From: Torymus aiolomorphi
Lineage: Eukaryota > Arthropoda > Insecta > Hymenoptera > Torymidae
Length of the DNA stretch: 64,000 nucleotides
Assembly (NCBI GenBank): GCA_036365515.1
Contig: CM070876.1
Coordinates: 93,121,800 to 93,185,799 of the forward strand
Reading direction: 5' to 3'
Position 1 is the stretch's first letter, and each line of letters begins with the position of its first letter. The translations under genes and the position numbers were made by a program. Of this stretch, positions 31,350 through 42,344 are shown one piece after another. Under the pieces are notes generated by a model that saw nothing but the letters and a program-made list of their open reading frames with translations, did no database searches and was not told the DNA's origin.

Positions 31350-32260
31350 TATGACGATGATTTGACCATCTACTGCCGATCATCTTTCGCTAATCTACGA
31401 GAGACTATAGACCGTGTCAATGCGGACCTTAATAGTCTGACCACGTGGGCGTCAGCGAATGGACTTCTGATTAATGCGAGGAAAATCCAGGCCATTTAAT
31501 TTGGTTCGAGAGGCTTTATTTCTCGCCTGCGTTACCTTAACTTACCCAGCCCTGTGTTGGATGGCCTGCCGATACCCTACTGGGAATCAGTAAAACTATT
31601 GGGCTTTACGCTAGACTCGACTCTCAGCTAGACTCCGCAGTGCATACAGACCTCTCGGAAAGCTATTGCCGCGCTGGCTCGTCTCCACAAGTGTAATGAC
31701 TTGATCCCGCATGCTACAAAAATGCAGCTAATAAAATCGCTAGTATTCTCGTACTTTGATTATAGCGTCGGCTTGCTTTTGGATCTATCGGGAGAGCTAT
31801 GTAAAATAATCCAGAGGTGAATGCATTCGGCGGTACGCTTTGCAACGGGTGCGAGAAAATACGACCATGTAACACCGCATTAAGTAAAAAATGATTTGCT
31901 TCCATTTATTGCCAGGACAGACTATCTCTGCTTGTCTTTGCTAGAGAGCATTTTAAAATACGGTGAACCGAAATATCTCTATGAGAAATTCAAATTCCGC
32001 AGCCTGATAAAGTAGGGTCCAAACGTAGCTGTGTCTTCGATCTTGTAATTATGCCGGCTCGTACAGATTATTTTATGTTTTCTTTTGCAATAGGGGTTTC
32101 GCAGCTTTGGAATAAGCTACCTGTACATGCGTCCATGTTTTAAACATTTGCTAATCAACCACTTTTTAAGTATTGAAGTGAACAGACCGGCGTAGAGCGG
32201 AACTATGTCGATCATCTTGATGCGCAATCTACCTCTTTTTTTAGTTCTTTGTACATTTGT
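31350..32260 (+). pseudogene. Jockey-like non-LTR reverse transcriptase, 3' part (broken)
   Basis: Translation begins at the catalytic motif (YDDDLTIYC, normally YADD) and continues with ETIDRVNADLNSLTTWAS, NGLLINARKIQAI, SVKLLGFTLDSTLS, ALARLHKCNDLIP and KSLVFSYFDYSVGLLLDLSG, then HSAVRFATGARKYDHVTPH and ARTDYLCLSLLESILKYGEP. This is the palm, thumb and C-terminal region of Jockey-clade ORF2. At least five in-frame stops are present. The element is 5' truncated and ends in the TACA repeat at 32261. Dead. Confidence 0.87.
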
Positions 32261-32292
32261 GTATACATACATACATACATACATACATCAAA
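32261..32292 (+). repeat. (CATA)n microsatellite, first of three
   Basis: About seven units, between the Jockey-like fragment and the first R1-like element. Confidence 0.92.
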
Positions 32293-32890
32293 ATTTACAC
32301 GGGAACAAAGCTGCGCAACACTTGGTTTACCAAACAGCTAAAGAACACGATGCGGGTATTCTGCTCATTTCCAAACAATACAGAAACTCGGAAAAAAATG
32401 GCTGGCACTCGAACAACCGTGGCGATGCGGCTATACACGTACGGCCTAGAGCTAACACGAAAGTTTACTCAACAGACAAAGGAAACATGTATATACGAAG
32501 CGTGCTAAATGGCACGGCAGTTTACAGGCAGACTTGGACGACTTGGAGAGAAGCGAAAGCAATGGCCCCGACACATCATCGTTCTAGGAGATTTCAACGC
32601 CAACTCTACGTCATGGAGCGGAGGCCCGGAAGACAGAAGAGGACAGCTTTTAGACGAAATGATGTTATCACTCGACCTGATAGTGGTTAATCAGCCGGGG
32701 ATGGCAACATTCGAAAGAAGAGCGTCGTCGTCAGTATTAGATCTGACATTCCTTCGACCAACGCTAAGGAAGCACCTACACAAGTGGACAATATTGGAAG
32801 AAGAGTCACTCAGCGAGCATCGATGTCTGCTTCGAGTTAAAGAGCCGAAAACGCGATGTCCCGCGAGACAAACCCACAGGATAGGTTGTC
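32293..32890 (+). pseudogene. APE-type endonuclease of R1-like element A
   Basis: Motifs: AKEHDAGILLISKQYRN near the N-terminus, NNRGDAAIHV, then (in another frame) HIIVLGDFNANSTSWSGG, LIVVNQPGMATF, and ESLSEHRCLL. GDFNA and the terminal S-D/E-H motif are the catalytic signatures of APE-like nickases that open the target for reverse transcription. About 130 residues between the two blocks are missing or frameshifted near 32508. Confidence 0.85.
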
Positions 32891-33299
32891 AAGAAATTTG
32901 ACTGGGACGCCTTTGCAGAATGCATGTCGGGGACACCAGGACTGGACAAGACAGACGACGGACGACCTGACGCGACGTTACACAACTGAAATGAGCCGAG
33001 CGTGCAATGCATCCATGTCCCGGAGAAGACAATACAAGAATCAAAAGCCTGCTTTCTGGTGGAACTCAGAAATCTCAGAACTGAGGAGCAGCTCAGAAGA
33101 GGAAGAAGAAGGGGAGGAGGATAGATACAAGGATGCCAGAAAGACGTTCCGAAAGTAAGAGGCAATGCCGGAAAGCTCTGTGCGCCGATGTCGATCGAGA
33201 CACATGAAGTACATCCTATCGCCTAGCGATACGGAAACTCCAGACGAGTCGAGGATCGGTCGCACCAACAGATGTACCGACTGTACTTCAAATCGTAGA

Positions 33300-34676
33300 A
33301 GCACTATTCCCAAAAGCAGCTCCCAGAGAGAGCTACCCGAGCGATGTAGCAGTAGAGGTACCTCTGTTCCAGATAAGCGAACTTAAACTGGCTGCAAAGA
33401 GGCTGGACTCCGGTGAGGCACCGGGATCCGATGGGATCCCCAACGAAGTTCTGCGGCGACTATTCGGGAAAAGCCTCAACTAATCCTGGACTTATTCAAC
33501 ACGTGTTTGGAAAGAGGTCATTTCCCGAAACAATGGAAACGCCAAAAACTGGTGGGTAAAAACAAGGATCCCAAGACACCATCCTTTTGGAGACCGTTAC
33601 GCATGCTTGACTCTACGGGCAAGCTATATGAGAGAATGATTCTGAACCGCATGCAGAGCGAATTGGACGACTCGGAGAATGAAGGGCTGTCGAAGAGGCA
33701 ATACGGATTCCGTGCAGGACAGAGCACTTTGCACACCGTGCAGGAAGTGCAAAAAAAAGTAGACAAAGCATTCTCCATGAAACCGCAGCCGGGAGGCTTC
33801 TGTGCCGTGGTAACACTCGATGTTAAAAACGTCTTTAACACGGCCAACTGGGAACATATATATCAACCCTTTAACAGAAGACTCCCTGAATATCTAATGA
33901 GGGTGGCTAGCAGCTACCTAGAGGACAGGGTGCTGATGGTGAAAACGGGCGATGGCACCACAGAAGTCGCGATCACCGCAGGAATCGCTCAAGGATCTGT
34001 AGGTGGCCCCACGATATGGAACATACATTACAACGGGCTGCTGCGGCTCAAACTACCTAAGGACGTGGTTTTAGAAGGATATGCGGATGGTGTGACCATG
34101 GTGGTAGTAGCAGCAACTATACAAGAACTAGAGTGGAAATGCAACGAGTCTCTAGAAATAGTCAGCCGCTGGATGAAAGCACACGGCCTCGAACTAGCCC
34201 AGGAGAAGATCGAGGCTGTTATCGCAACAAAGAGAAGAAAGTTCGAGTACCCCAAACTCGAACTAGATGGCCACACGATACAGTTCCAGGATAGCATCAG
34301 GTACCTGGGCTTATGGATCGACAGGTATTGGAACTTCGAAGACCACATCAGACGAACATCAACCAAAGCAGGGAATATAGGTACAACGCTACAACAGCTG
34401 ATGCCCAATGTGGGAGGACCTAAACAAGGCAGCCGAGCACTTCTGGCGATTGTGGTGCACTCGGTGCTACTCTACGGCTCGGCTCTGTGGGGTGCCCATG
34501 CCCACAATAGCGCAGTCATGAAGAATAAGGCTCCTGTACAGCAACGAATAGCACTTCAAGGTATTAGAGGATATCGTACCCTATCGCTGGGCGCAACCTT
34601 GCTCCTCGCAGGAATAGCCCCGATATGGCTACTCGCTAAGGAAAGAGCCAACCTGTGGGAGAGACAGCAACGATAG
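33300..34676 (+). pseudogene. Reverse transcriptase of R1-like element A, catalytic motif YADG
   Basis: A frame with APGSDGIPNEVLRRLF (about 33418-33465) shifts to the long frame 33507-34676. That frame contains QYGFRAGQSTLHTVQEV, VTLDVKNVFNTANWEH, AGIAQGSVGGPTIWNI, GYADGVTMVVV, AHGLELAQEKIEAVI and SIRYLGLWIDRYWNFEDHI, the R1-clade order. The second Asp of the YxDD active site is Gly (GGT), which should abolish polymerisation. The 389-codon frame is otherwise intact, so the decay is recent. Confidence 0.9.
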
Positions 34677-35165
34677 GATGAGACAGCCAGAGAATGGAGC
34701 GCATACCCTAAAAGCAGGTGGACACATACGCTTATTAGGGGCGTCAAAGAGTGGACGACCCCAGAACATGGAACACTCGATTACTGGGTCACGCATGCAC
34801 TCAGTGGACATAGGTGCTTCGGCGCCTACTTGTTTAAGTATAAAAGGCGAAGCGATCCAAGCTGCCAGGACTGTGGCGCTGAATGGGACGACGCGGAACA
34901 CGCGTTCTTTCCCTGCAGATTCTACATGGAGAAGCGGGTCCAACTACAACAGAGTATTGGCGCACTCTTAGAGCCAGAGACACTGGTCGAAGTCATGCTG
35001 CGTGGACTGGAATCTTGGGAGAAGATTGCGTGCTACTTCAGGCACTTAATCACAAAGAAGCGAGAAACAGAAGAGGAGCCACAACGAATGAGGAATTACG
35101 GACCTTGGACTAGAGGAAAGGAAAGGTCGATGAGCGAAGAGATGGGTCTGTGTGTGTGTGGGTGA
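34677..35165 (+). pseudogene. C-terminal zinc motif of R1-like element A
   Basis: After a stop at 34674-34676 the frames give HRCFGAYLFKYKRR, then SCQDCGAEWDDAEHAFFPC, the CX2C...HX4C motif that closes R1-type ORF2, and a tail LESWEKIACYFRHLITKK. A frameshift lies near 34825. Confidence 0.82.
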
Positions 35166-35272
35166 GTGCGCGTGTGCGTGGTTGAGTGTACGCGCACGTG
35201 TGTGTCTGTGCGTGCGTGCGTGCGTGCATGTGTGCATGTGTGCGTGTGTGTGTGTGTGTGTGTGTGAATGTA
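35147..35272 (+). repeat. Impure (GT)n/(GTGC)n tract in the 3' UTR of element A
   Basis: Alternating purine-pyrimidine GTGTGTGCGTGCGTGC-type sequence, a candidate Z-DNA former. It lies after the ORF2 end. Confidence 0.9.
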
Positions 35273-35530
35273 CGCGTGCTGAAAAAGAAGATGGAAGCGC
35301 CCTGAAAGAGGGACGTCGAAATACGGATAAACTGCCGAGCCCGCACCCCTAATCCGTTGGCCGCAAGGCTAAGGGGACGGGGGAGTAGGGATAACGACAG
35401 CAACGGCGACGGGTTCAGTGGATCAGAACCGGCCCCACTGAAGGAATGCTCACGCGGCCCCGATGGGATTTCTGTCTCGTACGGCCACTGGCTGGGGAGC
35501 TTGCTCCCCCACGCCCACTAAAGAAAAAAA

Positions 35531-35552
35531 CATACATACATACATACATCCT
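35531..35552 (+). repeat. (CATA)n microsatellite, second of three
   Basis: About five units after an A-run. It closes element A and is followed at once by the GC-rich 5' region of element B. Confidence 0.9.
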
Positions 35553-35750
35553 GTGCCGAGTTGCGAGTCTCGCATCAGGCGCCTCCCCAGGCGGTGGATA
35601 GGGGAAAGCTCGTCAGATATGAAGAGCACCGGGGAAATAAAATACCCGGGGGGGACCAAAACTAGCTAGAGGAAGGAACCCCGAAATAAAACCGAAAATG
35701 AGTGTTTAGTCCACGGAAACGACTATCCATGGGGGTAGCCCGGCAACCGG

Positions 35751-37400
35751 ATGTCTCCCGGTGGTTCCGATTGGGGTATAGTAGACCCAATGGCCGCCGC
35801 AGGTCTCCAACTCGGATATGGAGCAGATAAAGCACTCGCCAAAGGCTCTGGGGGTAATGATTTGGACCCTCAGCTGCCTTCAAACGGCTACCAAAACTCT
35901 ATCGGTGCGGTAGCACACTTGACCGCGTCGATAGAAGCAGCAACAAGCGCAGATCTACCTGCAAAAGATAGAGTACTCGACACCTGGAAACACATTCAGG
36001 GAGCAGAGTCGAAGGAAAACGAGCTACGGGGTAAGATTCAGGAGAATCTAGACAGATGGATGCAGTGGTGGACGAAAAAGGAGTCAACCAGGCAAGCGCG
36101 CCACAAGTGAGATCATCTCTGTGGAGGTTGTGGGACCAAATAGTAGAGAACGATAAGATGGAGCAACAATCCCTGTATGCCCTGGAACAGAGGATGGTTT
36201 CTATAGAAGAGTTGGTGAGTAAAGCCAGGAATATGCACAACAAGGTAAAAAACGACCACGTAGCTCCCATGTCACACTTGAGACGAATACTCAAAAGTAG
36301 GCAGAAAAACAAAGAGGCTAAAGCAGCCTTCCAAAGAGAATTGGAAAAGACGATAAAGCGGGCAGAGGGGGCAAAAGGAAACGCCTCAAAGAAGAGAGTG
36401 GCAAGTAACCCATCCGACGACTCAATAGGGAGGGCCAGATAACTGAGCGTCGGCGAGAACAGAAGGGTCATTATGCGGAAGGAACGGCTAAATTCTGCTC
36501 CTACATCTACATCTTTATCCCAGAGGGACAGAATCCCGAGCACTGAGAAGACAAACGTTCCTCAGGACCAGGCTGAAGGCGACTGGGAGATAGCCAGAAA
36601 GCAGAAGAGGAAAGGAAAAAGCAAGAAAGAAAATCCTGTCCCAACAAGAGGCAAGACGGCACCTGGAAAAACAACATCGAGGAGAAAACTTTCGAGGCCA
36701 AAGGTAGAAGCGGTACTCATAAAAGCGACCGGGGACAATAAGATGTCCTACGCGGATATGCTAAAGGAGCTGAAGACTAAGGCAAGCCCGGACGAAGTCG
36801 GATCCAAGGTGGGCAAGATCCGCAAGACCAGGGACGAAAACCTGCTCATAGAACTGCGGAAGGATACATAGCTAGAGGAGGTAAGCGGAGATATCTGAGA
36901 AGCAGTAGGAGACGAATTGCTCGTAAGACCACTGGTTCCAACGGTCACCATAGAGCTAAGAGACCTGGAGGAAACGACCAGAGAAGAAGAGATCAGAGAA
37001 GCTTTCATTGCTGCCGTAGAAGAGGCGACTCCAGATCAAGTCGAAGTAAAGGCTCTCCGCGCAGGACCAAGAGGAACCAAAGCGGTTCTCGTAGTGGCAC
37101 CAAGAGCCATAGCGAATGCAAAAGTGCTAAAGTCAGGCAAAGTTAGAGTCGGTTGGGTTAATGCATCAGCACGCGAAAGCAAGCTAGTCATTAGATGTTT
37201 TAACTGCCTGGAATTCGGACACGTCGCCGCAGAGTGTCCCAAGGATATCCTGGGGAAGCTGTGTTACAGATGCAGAGAGCAAGGACACTTGGCTGCAGGA
37301 TGCGGCAAGCCATATAAGTGTCTCGCTTGCGAAGCTACTGGAAACACAACGGCCACAGAACGGGAGATGTTACATACGCCGCTCTTCGAATGGCTAGGGG
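35751..37400 (+). pseudogene. ORF1 (Gag-like) of R1-like element B
   Basis: The start is taken at ATG 35751. After a frameshift near 36060 one frame runs to 37576 with in-frame stops at 36440, 36869 and about 36896. It shows coiled, charged N-terminal sequence, a domain TIELRDLEETTREEEIREAF (RRM-like region of R1 Gag) and CFNCLEFGHVAAECP, CYRCREQGHLAAGC, plus a partial third CLAC. Zinc knuckles bind the element RNA. The stops and frameshift make it non-functional. Confidence 0.85.
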
Positions 37401-38335
37401 GAAGGTGGACCACCGCCAAAGCGGAAATGGCTAACTTCCCTAGCGTGAACATGCTGCAGATCAACCTCAACTGGACTCAGGATGCACAAGACCTTGCCAT
37501 ACAGATCGCGAGGGAAAGAGAAGTAGGTATACTCGTTATCTCGGAGCAAAACCGAGATCTCCATGACGCGATGTAGTTTAAGGACAAGAGAGGTGATGCG
37601 GCAATATACGTCTACAAGGACGAATACTACAGGGCCAGAGAAGTGATATCTGGTATTGGCTATGTAGGCGTGGCTCTAGGACAGCTGGCCATATTCAATT
37701 GCTACTTCTCCGAACGTCGCGGACGCGCTGGTAGAACTAGACCTGGCTGCGCTAGAGGAACACATCCGAAAGTGGAAGGGCTCACTTATATTGGCGGGTG
37801 ACTTTAATGCCAAAGCAAGGGCATAGACAGGAGGGCCGCGGAATACAAGAGGCGACCTACTTGAAGAAATGATGGCGGCCTATAATCTTGTAGTGGCAAA
37901 CCAACCAGGCGTGCACACTTACGAGAAGGGAATTGTTAACAAAAACATCTCATCCTGGGAGGTATTAGACGCAGAGTCGCTCAGCGATCACCGATATATA
38001 TCGACGAAACTCCTAGGAAAGCAGAACCAACGAAGAAAGCGCAAAACGAAAGGAGCATGGTCCTTCCAAAAGATGAACCACGACAGATTCCTACAGCGAA
38101 TTAGCGCAGTTAACTTGAAAGGTTCTTCTACTGCAGAGGAAGCAGCAGAAGCACTTATGAAGACCATAGCGGATGCATGTGATGCGTCGATGCCACGCAG
38201 GCCGCCAACCTACCACAGGAAACCAGCCTACTGGTGGAATGAGGAGCCGGCGGGATTAAGGAATGAGTGCAACAAACGTAGAAGGGACTTCCAGAGGGTT
38301 AGGAAAGCAAATAGGCAAATCGCACCGAACGGAGC
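37401..38335 (+). pseudogene. APE-type endonuclease of R1-like element B
   Basis: MLQINLNWTQDAQDLAIQIA with VGILVISEQNR is in the same frame as the ORF1 zinc knuckles, so ORF1 and ORF2 are fused here. A stop follows at 37574. Then come KRGDAAIYVY, a frameshift near 37720, SLILAGDFNAKARA, a TAG where related proteins have Trp, GDLLEEMMAAYNLVVANQPG and ESLSDHRYI. The linker runs to RRDFQRVRKANRQ. Catalytic motifs GDFNA and SDH are retained. Confidence 0.85.
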
Positions 38336-38776
38336 ATCGCTGGTTGGGTTTGCCGACGATTAGTGGTGGTAGAAAAGGCATGGTTAGTGGAGATAATTGC
38401 TAACGAAGCCTTGGAGCTGATTGCTGAATGGCTGACCAGTAGTAGATCTTTGCAGCTAACAGTGCGCAAATGTGAGTCAATCTTGGTAACACATCGAAGA
38501 AAGTACGAAGCTCCCCGGTTTGAGATCAACGGGGAAGTAATCCCTCTCAAACAGGAGATAAAGTACTTGGGAGTGTGGCTAGACAGGAAATGGTCATTCA
38601 AGCACCATGTCAACCAAGCAGCAACAAAGGCGTCGATAGCTTGCACATCACTGATGCGACTTATGTCCATCGTAGGAGGGCCGTGGCAGGCACGCAGACA
38701 ATTGCTGGCAAAAGTAGTCAAGTCAATTCAGCTGTATGAGGCATCTCCTTGGGCAGATTGCATCCTGCATATCTAG
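38325..38776 (+). pseudogene. Reverse transcriptase remnant of element B, joined across a deletion
   Basis: NGASLVGFADD follows directly after the endonuclease linker, so the RT fingers and first palm part (roughly 250 residues in element A) are deleted. A stop follows FADD. The next frame continues with LIAEWLTSSRSLQLTVRKCE, EIKYLGVWLDRKWSFKHHV and SLMRLMSIVGGPWQARRQ, parallel to element A. Confidence 0.85.
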
Positions 38777-39400
38777 TGGATGAGCGTATGGGCGCAGTGC
38801 AGCGTAAGATGAATCTGTGGATGATCAGTGGATGGCGGACACTGTCAAGATATGCGGACAACATACTTTCAGGTGTTCCTGCGATCAGGTTGCTAGCTTT
38901 TGAGAGGAAAGAAATATGGGTCGAACAGGAGGAGTACCAACGCAGACAAGGTCACTTACCCGAAGGACAGAGGAACATCATACGAGGGAAGGCAAGAGAG
39001 ACAAGAGATGGCAAGAGGAATAGGACTCGTCAAAGGACGGAAGATGGACGCACAAGCTCATACCATTGATCAAGAAGTGGGTACTCCGAGAACAAGGCTC
39101 GATGGAATACCGCCTCACGCAAGGGCTCAGCGGCCACGGGTGCTTTGGAGTGTATCTAGCCGCGAGAGAGCATAGACCCAATAGCAACTGCCGATTATGC
39201 GGAGAAGAAGAAGACGACGGGGAACACACGATATTCGCATGCCCCGTGCACGAGCAGGGCAGGACTTATTGTCGAAAGACAACATAATAGCGACCATGCT
39301 CCAGTCGCCAGACAGTTGGGACAGGATAGCTTCTTTTATCAAGAGGGTAATCAAGACTAAAGAAGAGAAGGAGAGAGAAATGAGAAGAAAAGACTGATAA
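38777..39400 (+). pseudogene. C-terminal part and zinc motif of element B
   Basis: Frames give RKMNLWMISGWRTLSRYADN, VPAIRLLAFERKEIWVEQEE, HGCFGVYLAAREHRPNSNC followed by RLCGEEEDDGEHTIFACP (CX2C...HX4C) and DSWDRIASFIKRVIKTKEEK. Frameshifts lie near 39060 and 39250. Confidence 0.82.
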
Positions 39401-39607
39401 GCTAATAAATACAGTTTCCGGAGAGGGGTACTCCGGGACCAGAACAAGCCCCACCGAACTAATACTGAAAAGGAGTTCCGGTGTGTGCTAGATGCTGCAA
39501 GGGCTAACACACGAGGGCGGGGAGGGGGAGGGGGTTAGGCAGTAGGAATCTCGACACTACCAACTTCGTGGGTGTCTTGTGAAGTATTAACCCTCGTCAG
39601 GAAAAAA

Positions 39608-39635
39608 AATACATGCATACATACATACATTTATG
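39608..39635 (+). repeat. (CATA)n microsatellite, third of three
   Basis: About five units after an A-run. It closes element B. Confidence 0.9.
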
Positions 39636-40801
39636 TCGTTTCTCGGTTTTGACGAGTTTTTCAACGTATGATATACTGGTTTTGAAGAGCTTCTCCGATT
39701 TTGAAGAGGCTCTTCGCAAGCGAAATGTATATATAATCTTGGAGTTTTTTGCCAGATTCTAGAGTCTATATTTCCAGGGTCCATTATTTCTTTAGCAAAA
39801 ACCTATAACAACTCTGAAGAAAAGTGCTATACATCTCCAAAACCGGTTCACCTATTTACTTATATACACGATGTCTGATTTTAATCTATGCAGCCAAATA
39901 TCTCCGAATGCAGGCCACATACAGAAAAATGGTTCAGATGAAAATTGTTCGTGACGATGGGGAACAACTTTTTTTCACCTTCAATTTGACCTTGAGATCA
40001 TTTTTCAAGGTCATTTCAGGGATAAGACCAATTTTTCAAATTAGAACCCCTATTTTTGACGTCGGAATCGGATAGAGCGGGAAATTTTACGTCCAAAACG
40101 GTTCTTTAAATATTTTTTTGTCACCTCCATAAGGTTATATCAAGGTCAAATGCATAAAAAGTGGTAAAAACGCGAAATTTCATAGTTGTCTCAGGCAGAA
40201 CAAGCCTTGACAAACCCAACCAATCAAAGAATGCCTTCTTTGTAGATACAGCTCAGCATGCCGCCTAACTGCTGCAAGATAATTGCCATTATATTGCTCT
40301 AAAACCTTTATCATGTCATCTATTTAATCAACTGGATAATTCACAGATATAATAAAAAAGGGATCTGTACTCAACACAAGACCCATCAACTCTTATGAAT
40401 TTTGATGTGCTAAAACCGAATCTGGGGCCAGAATTATGCCATCACCTTCCATTTTTTATTAAAACTCAAGAAATCACCCTCCCACTTACGAAAATACATG
40501 ATTTTATGGGAATAAGCGTTACGTAAAAAAATATAAAGTAAAAAAATGTTTATCTTTATCACAAGAATAACGATGTCAAAAGTTTAAAATCTAATAATTG
40601 ATAACAAGATTAACTAAGTAAGAGGTTAAAATACAAGTGTTAACCATTACATTGTTGAAAATAAGCAAGAATTGAATTTTCAACAATTTGTATTGAATTT
40701 GTAACTTAAGTTAAATTTCCAAGACACGAAGGTTTATTTGCTCTCAATATTTTAAAAATTAAATCTTTTTCAATTGTCTCGTCTATAAGTAAAGTTACAT
40801 C

Positions 40802-41259
40802 ATGGCTGATTCTCCAGCTGATTAAATAGTTGAAATGATAATGGTTTTATGGCAATGTAATGGTAATTATCGTGCAGCAGCTAGGCGGTATGCTGAGTTC
40901 TATCCACAAAGGAGACATCCTACTGATTTGGCAGTCAGAACTTTAACTCAAAGAGCTCACGGTGGCCACGTTATTCGTCAGCGCAGGCACCACGAATACG
41001 ATGAAAACGATGCTCGTGTCGTGACGACTTTACTTTAGCAATTATTCATCTCGACCCGCATATTAGCACACGCCAAATTGAAAGAGAAATTGGTATTTTC
41101 CGTCCGACGGTTTTAAGGATTCTGAGAATTATTGACTATCATGCCTACCATATAACTTTAGTTCAGGAACTAAGGCAGAACCATATTCAATTGCGCACTG
41201 AATTTTGTCACTGGGCTTCAAGAATGATAGAAAATGATCCAGACTTTTTCAAACGTTAA
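40802..41259 (+). pseudogene. N-terminal half of a DUF4817/ITm-type transposase
   Basis: ATG at 40802 is followed by a stop after six codons. Then comes VEMIMVLWQCNGNYRAAARR and FYPQRRHPTDLAVRTLTQRA (the DUF4817 helix-turn-helix), ARVVTTLL, a frameshift near 41036, HISTRQIEREIGIFRPTVLR and YHAYHITLVQELRQNH, LRTEFCHWASRM. These are the two DNA-binding domains that precede the DDE domain in this transposase group. The frame ends with DPDFFKR and TAA at the edge of the minisatellite, so the catalytic domain is absent. It is non-functional, though the truncated DNA-binding part could in principle be made after repair of two defects. Confidence 0.85.
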
Positions 41260-41572
41260 ACAAGCACCCCAGTGAGAGGCAAGGGGACTCACGTTAAACA
41301 AGCACCCCAGTGAGAGGCAAGGGGACTCACGTTAAACAAGCACCCAAGTGAGAGGCAAGGGGACTCACGTTAAACAAGCACCCCAGTGAGAGGCAAGGGG
41401 ACTCACGTAAACAAGCACCCCAGTGACAGGCAAGAGGACTCACGTTAAAAAAGCATCCCAGTGAGAGGCAAAGGGACTCACGTTAAGAAAGCACCCCAGT
41501 GAGAGGCAAGGGGACTCACGTTAAACAAGCACCCCAGTGAGAGGCAAAGGGACTCACGTAAACAAGCACCCC
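41255..41572 (+). repeat. 38-bp minisatellite, about 8.4 copies
   Basis: The unit starts GTTAAACAAGCACCCCAGTG and ends AGGCAAGGGGACTCAC. Copies 5 to 7 carry small changes. The same family lies at 15010-15125, 15490-15600 and 62783-63100. Confidence 0.95.
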
Positions 41573-42344
41573 AAAGGAAATAGGCCTTACTACGTCCGCG
41601 TCGTTGTTTCTGGGCAACGCTAAAAGTAAGGACCCAGTATTATCAAAAAGAGCTTAAAGCCAATAGAGCAATGTTGCTGGAACTTCTGTAGATAAGTGAC
41701 CGCGAAAACTCCCAGGATAGTATTTTTAGCGATTTTCATGGAAATTGGAAAATTGACCCCACTTAAAGCGATTTGATCTCCATGTAGTACTCCGACGTCG
41801 CATCTGACTTCGAATTTATAATCAGCGACCCCCTAAAGCTCTCAGAATGTATTCTTAGTGATTTTCATAGTGATTCAAAATGACCTCATTTGGGATATTT
41901 CAGCCTCCATACGGTACCATCGCATCGCACCCCACAGAAACCTAACACCATATTCACAATTGGCGACCACAAAAATTTCTTAATTGGTTGAGTTTATCAA
42001 GGCTTGTTCTGCTTGAGACAACTATGAAATTTTGCGTTCTGACCAATTTTTAAGCATTTGACCTTGATTTAACCTAGTGGAGGTCACAAAAAATGTTTAA
42101 AGAACGGTTTTGGACGTAAAATTTTCCGCTCTATCCGATTCCGACGTCAGAAATAGGGGTTCTAATTTGAAAAAATGATCTTAACCTTGAAATGACCTTG
42201 AAAAATGATCTCAAGGTCAAATTGAAGGTGACCAAAAGTTGACCCCCATCGTCACGAACAATTTTCATCTGAACCATTTTTCTGTATCTGGCCTGCATTC
42301 GGAGATATTTGGCTGCATAGATTAAAATGAGACACCGTGTATAT

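Larger units (their letters stand above)
32293..35552 (+). mobile_element. R1-like non-LTR retrotransposon A (5' truncated, dead)
   Basis: It starts inside ORF2 near the beginning of the endonuclease (INLHGNKAAQHLVYQ), continues through reverse transcriptase and a C-terminal zinc motif, and ends with a 3' UTR containing a (GT)n run and a (CATA)n tail at 35531. Frame changes and stops are numerous. It lies head-to-tail with element B. Confidence 0.87.
35553..39635 (+). mobile_element. R1-like non-LTR retrotransposon B (internally deleted, dead)
   Basis: It has a GC-rich 5' UTR (35553-35750), a Gag-like ORF1 with zinc knuckles, an endonuclease, a reverse transcriptase with its centre deleted, a C-terminal zinc motif and a (CATA)n tail at 39608. 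It appears 5' complete, unlike element A. Confidence 0.87.
39863..42344. mobile_element. DUF4817-type DNA transposon relic with long TIRs and minisatellite
   Basis: The left end TATATACACGATGTCTGATT and the right end ACACCGTGTATATATA are mirrored. The TIRs run about 400 bp (to about 40235 and from about 41985) and share ATGCAGCCAAATATCTCCGA and AAGGTCATTTCA-type blocks. A TA duplication is likely but merges with the TATATA ends. The interior holds the N-terminal half of a transposase followed by eight 38-bp repeats instead of the catalytic domain. A near-identical second copy starts at 61605. Confidence 0.83.

Noticed and set aside
33041..34943. Several minus-strand frames opposite the R1-like element A
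   Set aside because: No recognisable domains; GC-rich RT sequence leaves antisense frames open.
35046..35403. His/Thr-rich and Cys/Val-rich frames
   Set aside because: Translation of the (GT)n/(GTGC)n tract.
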